Assembly (NCBI GenBank): GCA_029935695.1
Contig: JAOZJV010000015.1
Coordinates: 1 to 14,118 of the forward strand
Length of the DNA: 14,118 nt
Direction: 5' to 3'
DNA from: Candidatus Krumholzibacteriia bacterium
GTDB taxonomy: Bacteria > Krumholzibacteriota > Krumholzibacteriia > LZORAL124-64-63
Part shown: in pieces, positions 1-5,436 of the stretch
Layout of the letters: every line of letters begins with the position of its first letter
How positions within the stretch are numbered: the stretch's first letter is position 1
Notes under the pieces: model-generated
What the model was told of the DNA's origin: nothing
Databases searched by the model: none
What the model saw: only the letters and a program-made list of their open reading frames with translations
Program-made: the position numbers and the translations under genes

Positions 1-1
1 A

Positions 2-316
2 GATGCCGCCAACAAAATCGGCACCTATCCATTGGCTGTGATGGCCAACCGTCACGGTGTGCCCTTCTATGTGGCTGCCCCCGGTTCTACTTTTGATGCG
101 GCCACGGAAACCGGCGAAGACATCGCCATTGAACTGCGGGATCCAGTGGAAGTGCATGAATATCATGGGGGGCGGGCCACTCCTGATGGAGTTGGTGCCT
201 GGAATCCGGCCTTCGATGTGACACCCAACGATTTGATCGATGCCATCATCACTGAAAAAGGAGTGGTGAGGCCGCCATTCCGTGAGAATCTGGCCAAAGT
301 ATGGGGTGGTAAATAG
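2..316 (+). CDS. mtnA: S-methyl-5-thioribose-1-phosphate isomerase, C-terminal part (partial, cut by left edge)
   Basis: This is the last 104 residues of MtnA, the methionine-salvage enzyme that isomerises 5-methylthioribose-1-phosphate to the ribulose form in the cytoplasm. The first complete codon is at base 2, and the reading frame is open through the left edge, so the start and the catalytic N-terminal half are missing. Family hallmarks visible here are NKIGTYPLAVMANRHGVPFY, then VAAPGSTFD, the IAIELRDP stretch with the following EV, and WNPAFDVTPNDLIDAIITE near the end. These match the eIF2B-alpha-like C-terminal domain of MtnA. Other eIF2B-like isomerases such as ribose-1,5-bisphosphate isomerase are possible, but the NPAFDVTP and IITEKG segments favour MtnA. 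It has no obvious functional link to the ribosomal genes that follow and probably ends a separate transcription unit. Confidence 0.93.
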   Translation, partial: DAANKIGTYPLAVMANRHGVPFYVAAPGSTFDAATETGEDIAIELRDPVEVHEYHGGRATPDGVGAWNPAFDVTPNDLIDAIITEKGVVRPPFRENLAKVWGGK

Positions 317-330
317 CCACCCACCTTTCT
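304..330 (+). terminator. Weak terminator-like hairpin over the mtnA stop codon
   Basis: GGGTGG (304-309) can pair with CCACCC (317-322) around a 7-base loop that contains the mtnA stop. It is followed by a loose T-rich run (TTTCTT, 326-331) after a 3-base gap. The stem is only 6 bp and the U tract is poor, so this is a tentative call. Confidence 0.3.
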
Positions 331-358
331 TGACATTCCCAGTGCCCATGACTAAGTT
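330..358 (+). promoter_or_regulatory. Candidate sigma70-type promoter for rplM-rpsI
   Basis: TTGACA at 330-335 is a perfect -35 consensus. Seventeen bases on, TAAGTT at 353-358 keeps the first T, the second-position A and the final T of the -10 consensus. Start of transcription would fall near 365 and give a leader of about 190 bases before the rplM start. The -10 is only 3/6, so this is a prediction. Confidence 0.45.
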
Positions 359-396
359 ACCTGCCCTGCGACAGCCGGATACCCGATTTTTTCGGT

Positions 397-540
397 GGTG
401 TACACCCTCTAAGGTCCTGGCAAGACTTGGGTTTACGTGTTGCAGTAAAACAGTTTACATTAATCTGCCGAAGACGGGTGGCACCGAGGTGCTGACGTGT
501 GTTCGGTGGGTGTTTTTGTGGTGAGCCGGTTAAGCCGGCT
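397..540 (+). promoter_or_regulatory. rplM leader region with small inverted repeats
   Basis: The 242-base gap between mtnA and rplM contains no convincing gene. Inside it I see a perfect 10-base palindrome GGTGTACACC (397-406), a 4-bp hairpin GCAC-CGAG-GTGC (481-492) and a 6-bp hairpin AGCCGG-TTAAG-CCGGCT (524-540). The last ends four bases before the GAGGAG Shine-Dalgarno sequence (545-550). A hairpin this close to the ribosome binding site would suit autogenous control by L13, as known for rplM-rpsI in Escherichia coli, but no recognised leader family can be named from the sequence. Confidence 0.35.
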
Positions 541-558
541 GTTTGAGGAGAAAATTCC

Positions 559-993
559 GTGAAGACCTACAGCATGAAATTGGACGAAATCAACAAGGAC
601 TGGCTGGTTGTTGATGCCGAAGACATCCCGCTGGGCCGGTTGTCCACCCAGGTGGCTATCTTCCTTCGGGGCAAGCACAAGCCTGAGTTTACGGCGCATT
701 TGGATATGGGTGACAATGTCATCATCCTCAATGCAAGCAAAGTGAAACTGACCGGACAGAAGCGGGAGAAGAAAGTCTACCTGCGTCACACCGGATACAT
801 GGGGGGACAGAAAGTCACCACCATGGCCAAGCTCATGGACACGCGACCCGAAGAGGTCGTCATGCGCGCCGTCAAGGGCATGTTGCCCAAGACCAAACTG
901 GGTGCTGCTCAGTTGAAGAATCTGCGCGTTTACGCTGGCACCGACCACGGTCATGGTGCACAGCAGCCTAAAAAAATCGAAATCAAACTGTAG
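559..993 (+). CDS. rplM: 50S ribosomal protein L13
   Basis: A 144-residue protein with the normal length and layout of bacterial L13 (uL13), an early-assembling large-subunit protein that binds 23S rRNA. Recognisable parts are WLVVDAEDIPLGRLSTQVA near residues 15-33, the RGKHKPEFT stretch, DNVIILNASKVKLTGQK, the GY(M)GG segment, and the C-terminal VKGMLPKTKLGAAQLKNLRV with a following Y-GTDHGH. The start is GTG at 559, placed by GAGGAG at 545-550 with eight bases of spacing. It is followed 98 bases later by rpsI, the usual bacterial partner, and the two are probably co-transcribed. Nothing unusual is seen in the protein itself. Confidence 0.97.
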   Translation: MKTYSMKLDEINKDWLVVDAEDIPLGRLSTQVAIFLRGKHKPEFTAHLDMGDNVIILNASKVKLTGQKREKKVYLRHTGYMGGQKVTTMAKLMDTRPEEVVMRAVKGMLPKTKLGAAQLKNLRVYAGTDHGHGAQQPKKIEIKL

Positions 994-1069
994 GTTTTCC
1001 TCAATTGCGAGGGATCCCATTCATGCCCAATACGGGCGCTGAGCCAATCATACAGATTGATCAGCAATA

Positions 1070-1088
1070 AGTACTTAACGGAGGTACT
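1070..1088 (+). promoter_or_regulatory. Small hairpin around the rpsI Shine-Dalgarno sequence
   Basis: AGTAC (1070-1074) can pair with GTACT (1084-1088). The GGAGGT ribosome binding site of rpsI (1080-1085) lies partly in the 9-base loop and partly in the 3' arm. The stem is only 5 bp, so any effect on translation would be mild. Upstream, GCCC-AATAC-GGGC (1025-1037) and CAATC-ATACA-GATTG (1045-1059) are further short stem-loops in the rplM-rpsI spacer. There is no T-run, so this spacer does not look like a terminator. Confidence 0.3.
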
Positions 1089-1091
1089 CAG

Positions 1092-1478
1092 TTGGAAGAA
1101 CGGTATTACGCCACAGGTCGTCGCAAGACCGCCGTGGCCCGGGTCTGGATCACCCAAGGCTCCGGTCAAATCAAAATCAACAACCGTTCGGTTGAAGACT
1201 ATTTCGGGGAAGCTGTTCTGCAGCAGGCCCTCATGCCCCTGACCCGTCTGGGCGTCGAAAGTGAATTCGATGTCTGGTGCACGGTCAAGGGTGGTGGCAT
1301 CACCGGCCAGGCCGGTGCCCTGCGTCACGGACTTTCCCGTGCGCTGGTTGTTGCCAACGAAGAAAACCGCAAGCCTCTGCGCAAGCATGGCTTCCTGACT
1401 CGCGACAGCCGCATGGTCGAACGTAAAAAATACGGTCAGCCTGGCGCTCGCAAGCGGTTCCAGTTCTCCAAGCGTTAA
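1092..1478 (+). CDS. rpsI: 30S ribosomal protein S9
   Basis: A 128-residue S9 (uS9), the small-subunit head protein whose C-terminal tail reaches the P-site tRNA. The N-terminal YYATGRRKTAVARVW, the signature GGGITGQAGALRHGLSRAL, RDSRMVERKKYG and the basic end RKRFQFSKR are all present, so the protein is complete. The start is TTG at 1092, a rare choice for a highly expressed gene. It is well supported because GGAGGT at 1080-1085 lies six bases upstream and the resulting N-terminus MEERYYATGRRK is exactly where the family begins. It follows rplM with no terminator between them. Confidence 0.96.
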   Translation: MEERYYATGRRKTAVARVWITQGSGQIKINNRSVEDYFGEAVLQQALMPLTRLGVESEFDVWCTVKGGGITGQAGALRHGLSRALVVANEENRKPLRKHGFLTRDSRMVERKKYGQPGARKRFQFSKR

Positions 1479-1518
1479 ACCGAATTCGTTTCAGTTTAAC
1501 CTTTGGGATAAAGCGATT

Positions 1519-1541
1519 CGCCCTGCTTTATGAGCAGGGCG
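1519..1541 (+). other. Strong GC-rich stem-loop between rpsI and rpsB, without a U tract
   Basis: CGCCCTGC (1519-1526) pairs perfectly over 8 bp with GCAGGGCG (1534-1541) around the loop TTTATGA. The downstream bases are GGTCAACAAAAAAC, not a T-run, and the opposite strand has none either, so it is not a standard intrinsic terminator. It may be a pause or processing site, a Rho-linked end of the rplM-rpsI message, or part of an rpsB leader. A second possible long-range stem, CGGGAC (1572-1577) with GTCCCG (1615-1620), lies just upstream of rpsB. Confidence 0.4.
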
Positions 1542-1603
1542 GGTCAACAAAAAACACACCCTGCCGGAGAGCGGGACTAGGTGGCACAACAAGGTCGACA
1601 TTT

Positions 1604-1630
1604 TTGACGTGTTTGTCCCGGTTCTATGAT
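1604..1630 (+). promoter_or_regulatory. Candidate promoter for rpsB
   Basis: TTGACG (1604-1609, 5/6 to consensus) and TATGAT (1625-1630, 5/6) are separated by 15 bases, two short of the ideal. Transcription would start near 1637, leaving about 29 bases before the rpsB ATG. Good hexamers with poor spacing make this moderately likely at best. Confidence 0.35.
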
Positions 1631-1665
1631 GGTGGGGGAGGCTCAACCTTTAAGTGGAGGCAATC

Positions 1666-2478
1666 ATGGCCAACGTCGGACTGAAAGACCTGCTCGAAGC
1701 AGGCGTCCATTTCGGGCACCAGACCCGCAAGTGGAACCCCAAGATGAAACCGTATATTTTCATCGCCCGTGGTGGAATTTACATCATCGATCTGCAACGC
1801 ACCCTGCGCCAGCTGAACCGCGCCCGTGCATTCCTGAAGGCCATTTCGGCCAAGGGCGGCACAGTGCTTTTCGTGGGAACCAAGAAGCAGGCCAAGGTCG
1901 CGATCAAAGACTATGCAGAACGCGTGAACTGCCCTTACGTCATTGAGCGCTGGCTCGGTGGCATGCTGACCAACCACCAGACCATCTACAAGAGTGTCCA
2001 GAAACTCGAAGAGATTGAGGCCATGAGAAAAGATGGCCGCATCGAGAACTTCTCCAAGAAAGAGCAGCTGGAATTCAGCCGTAAATTCGAGAAGCTGAAC
2101 ACGAACCTTGGTGGTATCCGCAACATGAAGAGCCTGCCCAGCGCAGTCTTCGTTGTCGATACAGCTGAAGAAGAAACTGCTGTGAAGGAAGCCCGCAAGT
2201 TGGGTATCCCTGTCATCGGCATCGTTGATACCAACTGTGATCCCACACTGGTGGATTATCCCATTCCCGGAAACGATGATGCCATCCGCGCCATCACCCT
2301 GTTCACCCGGGCCATGGCCGAATCCATTGAAGAGGGTCGCAACACCCGCAGCGAAGGCGCCGACAAACCGGTGGACATGGCTAAAGCTCCCAAGGCTGAA
2401 GCTGCTGCTGCCAGTGCCACTCTCGACGGAGAAGCTTCCAAGGTCGAAGCTGCTGTCGAAGAGAAAACAGCTGAATAG
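1666..2478 (+). CDS. rpsB: 30S ribosomal protein S2
   Basis: A 270-residue S2 (uS2), which binds the small-subunit head/platform and S1. The start ATG at 1666 follows GTGGAGG (1654-1660) and gives MANVGLKDLLEAGVHFGHQT, the standard family N-terminus. An in-frame GTG at 1654 lies inside that Shine-Dalgarno sequence and is rejected. Other diagnostics are RKWNPKMKPYIF, the LFVGTKKQA segment, ERWLGGMLTN, ARKLGIPVIGIVDTNCDP and DYPIPGNDDAI. The last roughly 40 residues form a low-complexity Ala/Glu/Lys-rich tail beyond the core fold, a feature that varies between phyla. It precedes tsf, the classical operon partner; E. coli S2 represses its own operon, but that mechanism cannot be demonstrated here. 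Confidence 0.97.
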   Translation: MANVGLKDLLEAGVHFGHQTRKWNPKMKPYIFIARGGIYIIDLQRTLRQLNRARAFLKAISAKGGTVLFVGTKKQAKVAIKDYAERVNCPYVIERWLGGMLTNHQTIYKSVQKLEEIEAMRKDGRIENFSKKEQLEFSRKFEKLNTNLGGIRNMKSLPSAVFVVDTAEEETAVKEARKLGIPVIGIVDTNCDPTLVDYPIPGNDDAIRAITLFTRAMAESIEEGRNTRSEGADKPVDMAKAPKAEAAAASATLDGEASKVEAAVEEKTAE

Positions 2479-2497
2479 TTTGATTTGATCAATTACT

Positions 2498-2533
2498 GAG
2501 GGCCCGGTCCCCATCCGGGATTGGGCTCTTTTT
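2498..2533 (+). terminator. Terminator-like hairpin between rpsB and tsf (possible attenuator)
   Basis: GAG (2498-2500) pairs with CTC (2526-2528 region), and CCCGGTCCC (2503-2511) pairs over 9 bp, including two G-U pairs, with GGGATTGGG (2517-2525). The loop is CATCC and GG is bulged on the 5' side. TTTTT follows at 2529-2533. This is a good intrinsic terminator shape. As I see no promoter between it and tsf, it more likely lowers read-through into tsf than blocks it fully. Confidence 0.65.
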
Positions 2534-2543
2534 CAAGATGAAT

Positions 2544-2597
2544 GAACCGGCAAAACCCGGTTCGCACTTTCTGTCGCAAAAGCGGCAGAACCGGAGG
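2544..2597 (+). promoter_or_regulatory. tsf leader: tandem hairpins with a competing alternative pairing
   Basis: Hairpin A pairs GAACCGG (2544-2550) with CCGGTTC (2557-2563). Hairpin B pairs TTCTGTCGC (2569-2577) with GCGGCAGAA (2582-2590) around an AAAA tetraloop, with one G-U pair. GAACCGG occurs again at 2588-2594, so CCGGTTC can instead pair there, breaking hairpin A, shortening B by three pairs and covering the first two bases of the tsf Shine-Dalgarno GGAGG (2593-2597). The pairings are directly visible; a regulatory role is inference. Confidence 0.45.
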
Positions 2598-2601
2598 AAT
2601 C

Positions 2602-3195
2602 ATGGATATCACTGCCAAAATGGTCAAAGAGCTGCGCGATGTTACCGGCGCCGGCATGATGGATTGCAAAAAAGCGCTCAAAGAGTGCGAAGGCGACATG
2701 GACAAGGCTGGCGATTACCTGCGCAAAAAAGGTATCGCTTCCGCTGCCAAAAAAGAGGGCCGGGCTACCAGCCAGGGTCTTGTGGGCAGTTACATTCACG
2801 CCGGTGGCAAGGTTGGCGTTCTGCTTGAGGTTGCCTGTGAGACCGACTTTGTGGCTCGCACCGACCAGTTCCAGGAATTTGTTCACAACGTCTCCATGCA
2901 CATCGCCGCTGCCAGTCCGCTGGCTGTGACCCGGGAAGAAGTCGATTCGTCTCTCATCGAAAAAGAAAAAGAGATCTACCGGGATCAGATGAAAGAGCAG
3001 AACAAGCCTGCCGACATCATCGATAGAATTGTTGAAGGCAAGGTCGACAAGTATTACAGTGAGGTTGTGCTTCTGGAGCAGAAGTATGTCAAAGACCCCG
3101 ACATTACTATCGGCGACTTGCTGAAGTCTCTCATTGGTGAGCTGGGCGAGAATATGGCAATCAAGCAGTTCTCCCGCTTCCAGATCGGCGACTAG
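2602..3195 (+). CDS. tsf: Translation elongation factor Ts
   Basis: EF-Ts, the nucleotide exchange factor that recycles EF-Tu-GDP. The ATG at 2602 follows GGAGG (2593-2597) and gives 197 residues beginning MDITAKMVKELRDVTGAGMM. That is the UBA-like N-terminal domain with its DCKKAL helix. The EF-Tu contact motif TDFVAR occurs around residues 82-87 after LLEVACE, and the C-terminal end has the ELGENMAIKQFSRF helix. At 197 residues it is the short form, about the size of Thermus EF-Ts rather than the roughly 280 residues of E. coli, so part of the core domain and coiled coil is reduced. An in-frame ATG at 2542 lies in the leader hairpin without a ribosome binding site and is rejected. A strong terminator follows. 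Confidence 0.96.
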   Translation: MDITAKMVKELRDVTGAGMMDCKKALKECEGDMDKAGDYLRKKGIASAAKKEGRATSQGLVGSYIHAGGKVGVLLEVACETDFVARTDQFQEFVHNVSMHIAAASPLAVTREEVDSSLIEKEKEIYRDQMKEQNKPADIIDRIVEGKVDKYYSEVVLLEQKYVKDPDITIGDLLKSLIGELGENMAIKQFSRFQIGD

Positions 3196-3207
3196 GCCGC
3201 AGATATT

Positions 3208-3241
3208 AAAGCCCGGGCTCACCTGCCCGGGCTTTTTTTTT
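3208..3241 (+). terminator. Strong intrinsic terminator after tsf
   Basis: AAAGCCCGGG (3208-3217) pairs over 10 bp with CCCGGGCTTT (3226-3235) around the loop CTCACCTG. It is followed by an unbroken T-run from 3233 to 3241. This is a textbook Rho-independent terminator that separates rpsB-tsf from the pyrH operon. Confidence 0.93.
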
Positions 3242-3291
3242 AGCACACTCAGGACAGGGCTCGCTCCCTTTTTACGAAAGGCCCAACGGCA

Positions 3292-4002
3292 GTGAAATTC
3301 ACAAGAATTCTCTTGAAACTCAGTGGTGAAGCTCTCATGGAAGAGTCAGAGCAGTTCAGCCACGCCAAACTCACGGAACTGGCCCAGGTCATCGGCAAGG
3401 TGGTGGAAGAAGGCGTTCAGGTGGGTATTGTCATCGGTGCCGGAAATATCTTCCGCGCCCGCAGTGCCAATCTGGAAATTGTGGACCGGGTGACCGCCGA
3501 CAACGTGGGCATGCTGGCCACCATCATGAATGCTTCCATCATGCGGGACTATCTGCGTGGCGAGGGCATGAAGGCAAAAATCCTCAGTCCCCGTGAAGTG
3601 CGGCCCCTGACGGCGGCTTTTGCCCGGGACACGGCCCTGAACCTCATGCAGGCCGGTTGCGTGCTGCTTTTTGCCGGTGGAACAGGCAACCCTTATTTCA
3701 CCACCGACTCCGCCGCTTCCCTGCGTGCTTTGGAAATCAGTGCCGATGTGCTGCTGAAAGGCACCCAGGTTGACGGGGTTTATGACAAAGATCCTCATAA
3801 ATACAGTGACGCGAAGCGGTATGAGCAGTTAACCTATGATGAAGTCATGGACCAGCGCCTCGGTGTGATGGACATGACTGCGGTGACGCTTTGCGCCGAG
3901 CAGGGTATGCCCATGTTTGTTTTCGACATTTCCGACCCAGCCAACCTGTTGCAGGCCGTCAAGGGCGAGCAAAAAGGAACCTGGATCAAAAAGGAGTTTT
4001 AG
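3292..4002 (+). CDS. pyrH: UMP kinase
   Basis: A 236-residue hexameric-type bacterial UMP kinase (amino acid kinase fold), which phosphorylates UMP to UDP with ATP in pyrimidine synthesis. Visible landmarks are LLKLSGEAL (residues 7-15), the phosphate loop IGAGNIFRAR (48-57), MLATIMNASIMRD, the LFAGGTGNPYFTTDSAA segment, and LLKGTQVDGVYDKDPHKY near 160-177. The loop is usually written GGGN-[IL]-[FW]-RG, so Ala50 and Ala56 replace two glycines. The start is GTG at 3292, with GAAAGG (3276-3281) ten bases upstream, a weak site. It heads a compact operon, and its stop codon is one base from the frr start. Only about 50 bases lie between the tsf terminator and this start, and I see no clear promoter there. 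Confidence 0.96.
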   Translation: MKFTRILLKLSGEALMEESEQFSHAKLTELAQVIGKVVEEGVQVGIVIGAGNIFRARSANLEIVDRVTADNVGMLATIMNASIMRDYLRGEGMKAKILSPREVRPLTAAFARDTALNLMQAGCVLLFAGGTGNPYFTTDSAASLRALEISADVLLKGTQVDGVYDKDPHKYSDAKRYEQLTYDEVMDQRLGVMDMTAVTLCAEQGMPMFVFDISDPANLLQAVKGEQKGTWIKKEF

Positions 4003-4003
4003 G

Positions 4004-4561
4004 ATGAGTTCAGATATCACTGAGAATGCTGAAATGTCCATGGACGAGGCTGTGGATGCCGTCAAAGTCAGGCTGCAGAAAATTCGCACAGGTAAGGCCA
4101 CTCCGGCCATTCTCGATGGCATCACCGTGGAATATTATGGTGCTCCAACACCCTTGAAGCAGTTGGCCACCATCACCGTTCCCGAAGCCCGGCAGCTGCT
4201 GGTCAAGCCTTTTGACCGGGCTGTCATCGGCGATATTGAACGAGCCATCCACGCCAGCAATCTGGGCATGAATCCTTCCAATGATGGCATGATGATTCGT
4301 CTGTCGGTTCCCGAATTGACGGGTGAGCGCCGCACCGAGCTGGGCAAACAGGCCCGGGATTTTGGCGAAGAAGGGAAGATTGCCGTGCGCCGGGTCCGGC
4401 AGGAAGCCAATGACGGATTGAAAAAAGAAGAAAAAGACGGTGATATCACCGAGGATGAGTTGCACAAGGATCGCGATGCCGTGCAGAAACTGACCGACAA
4501 ATACTGCACTCTGATCGAGGATATCGCTGTGGCGAAGCAAAAGGAAATCACCGAGCTTTAG
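4004..4561 (+). CDS. frr: Ribosome recycling factor
   Basis: A 185-residue RRF, which with EF-G splits post-termination ribosomes. Length and layout are standard. The three-helix bundle begins around MSMDEAVDAVKVRLQKIRTGKATPAIL, the small domain follows with VEYYGAPTPLKQLATITVPEARQLLVKPFD, and the last helices carry VRRVRQEAND with the conserved Arg at 132. The ATG at 4004 is one base after the pyrH stop. AAGGAG at 3991-3996, inside the end of pyrH, gives correct spacing, so translation is coupled. The pyrH-frr order is very common in bacteria. Confidence 0.97.
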   Translation: MSSDITENAEMSMDEAVDAVKVRLQKIRTGKATPAILDGITVEYYGAPTPLKQLATITVPEARQLLVKPFDRAVIGDIERAIHASNLGMNPSNDGMMIRLSVPELTGERRTELGKQARDFGEEGKIAVRRVRQEANDGLKKEEKDGDITEDELHKDRDAVQKLTDKYCTLIEDIAVAKQKEITEL

Positions 4562-4575
4562 GAAAGCGAATATGC

Positions 4576-5436
4576 ATGGCTGTATCATTGGATCCTGAAA
4601 AACTGGGAGCTCTGTCGGATGGCGAGCTCCTTGCTGCGCTCAGAGGACATGACAATCTTCCCCGGCACGTGGCCATCATCATGGATGGCAACGGCCGCTG
4701 GGCCAAACGCCGTTTTCTGCCCCGCCTTGCCGGCCACCGGGCTGGCCGTCATTCGGTGCGGCGCTGTGTGCAGGCCTGCGGCAAACTGGGAGTGGAAGTT
4801 CTCACGCTCTACACTTTCAGCCAGGAAAATTTCAACCGTCCCGAAGCCGAAGTGAAAGCCCTGTGGCATTTCCTGCAGGAGACCCTGGTGGCTGAACGGG
4901 ATGATCTGATGAAGCAGAATGTTGTTCTGCGCGCCACCGGAGCCCTGGATCAACTGCCCCAAAAAGCCCAGGATGTCATTGCCCAGGCAGTGGAAAGTCT
5001 TTCCGGTAATACTGGTTTGATTTTGAACCTGGCCCTGGCTTACGGAGGCCGCCAGGAGATTGTTCATGCTGCCAGGGACCTGGCCCAACGACTGAACAGT
5101 GGCCAGTTGAATGAAGCAGATATTACAGAAGATGAATTTGCCAAAGGTTTGTACTCGCCCGAACTTCCTGATCCTGATTTCATGATCCGCACCAGCGGGG
5201 AAGGCCGCCTGAGTAACTTTCTGCTCTGGCAGCTGGCCTATGCCGAAATCCTGATCACTCCCGTACTGTGGCCCGATTTTTCCGAACGCGACCTGTTGCT
5301 CTCGGTGGCCGACTACGTGAACCGTGACCGGCGATTTGGGAAGTTGAAAGCATCGGGAACACTCCAGGCTGAACCTGCGAACGAAAGTCTGCTGGATCCT
5401 GCCCGCTGGAAGCGGATGCTAAGGGTGCGTCCGTGA
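4576..5436 (+). CDS. uppS: Undecaprenyl diphosphate synthase (cis-prenyltransferase)
   Basis: UppS (also called IspU) adds isopentenyl units to farnesyl diphosphate in cis to make the C55 carrier lipid for peptidoglycan and other envelope polymers. The catalytic motif IIMDGNGRWAK starts at residue 34, with Asp37 equivalent to the essential Asp of E. coli. GHRAGRHSVRR and LYTFSQENFNRP follow. The diphosphate-binding segment RTSGEGRLSNFLLWQLAYAE begins at 205, keeping both arginines (205, 211) and Ser213 at the usual spacing. At 286 residues it exceeds the roughly 250 of E. coli by an N-terminal stretch of about ten residues and a longer C-terminal tail. The start is ATG 4576, with GGAAAG at 4561-4566; ATG at 4572 is out of frame. 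Its last four bases overlap the cdsA start. Confidence 0.96.
   Translation: MAVSLDPEKLGALSDGELLAALRGHDNLPRHVAIIMDGNGRWAKRRFLPRLAGHRAGRHSVRRCVQACGKLGVEVLTLYTFSQENFNRPEAEVKALWHFLQETLVAERDDLMKQNVVLRATGALDQLPQKAQDVIAQAVESLSGNTGLILNLALAYGGRQEIVHAARDLAQRLNSGQLNEADITEDEFAKGLYSPELPDPDFMIRTSGEGRLSNFLLWQLAYAEILITPVLWPDFSERDLLLSVADYVNRDRRFGKLKASGTLQAEPANESLLDPARWKRMLRVRP

Noticed and set aside
432..461. Second promoter-like pair TTTACG and TACATT upstream of rplM
   Set aside because: Both hexamers are only 4/6 with 18-base spacing; the pair starting at TTGACA (330) has a better -35 and spacing.
282..524. 80-codon plus-strand frame between mtnA and rplM
   Set aside because: It starts inside mtnA in another frame, has no ribosome binding site and a composition unlike the real genes; the region looks like a leader.
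2485..2492. Palindrome TTGATCAA just after rpsB
   Set aside because: Eight bases in an AT-rich spot next to a terminator; expected by chance often enough, with no second copy nearby.
2542..2601. In-frame upstream ATG that would extend EF-Ts by 20 residues
   Set aside because: It lies in a leader hairpin without a Shine-Dalgarno, while ATG 2602 has GGAGG and gives the standard EF-Ts N-terminus.
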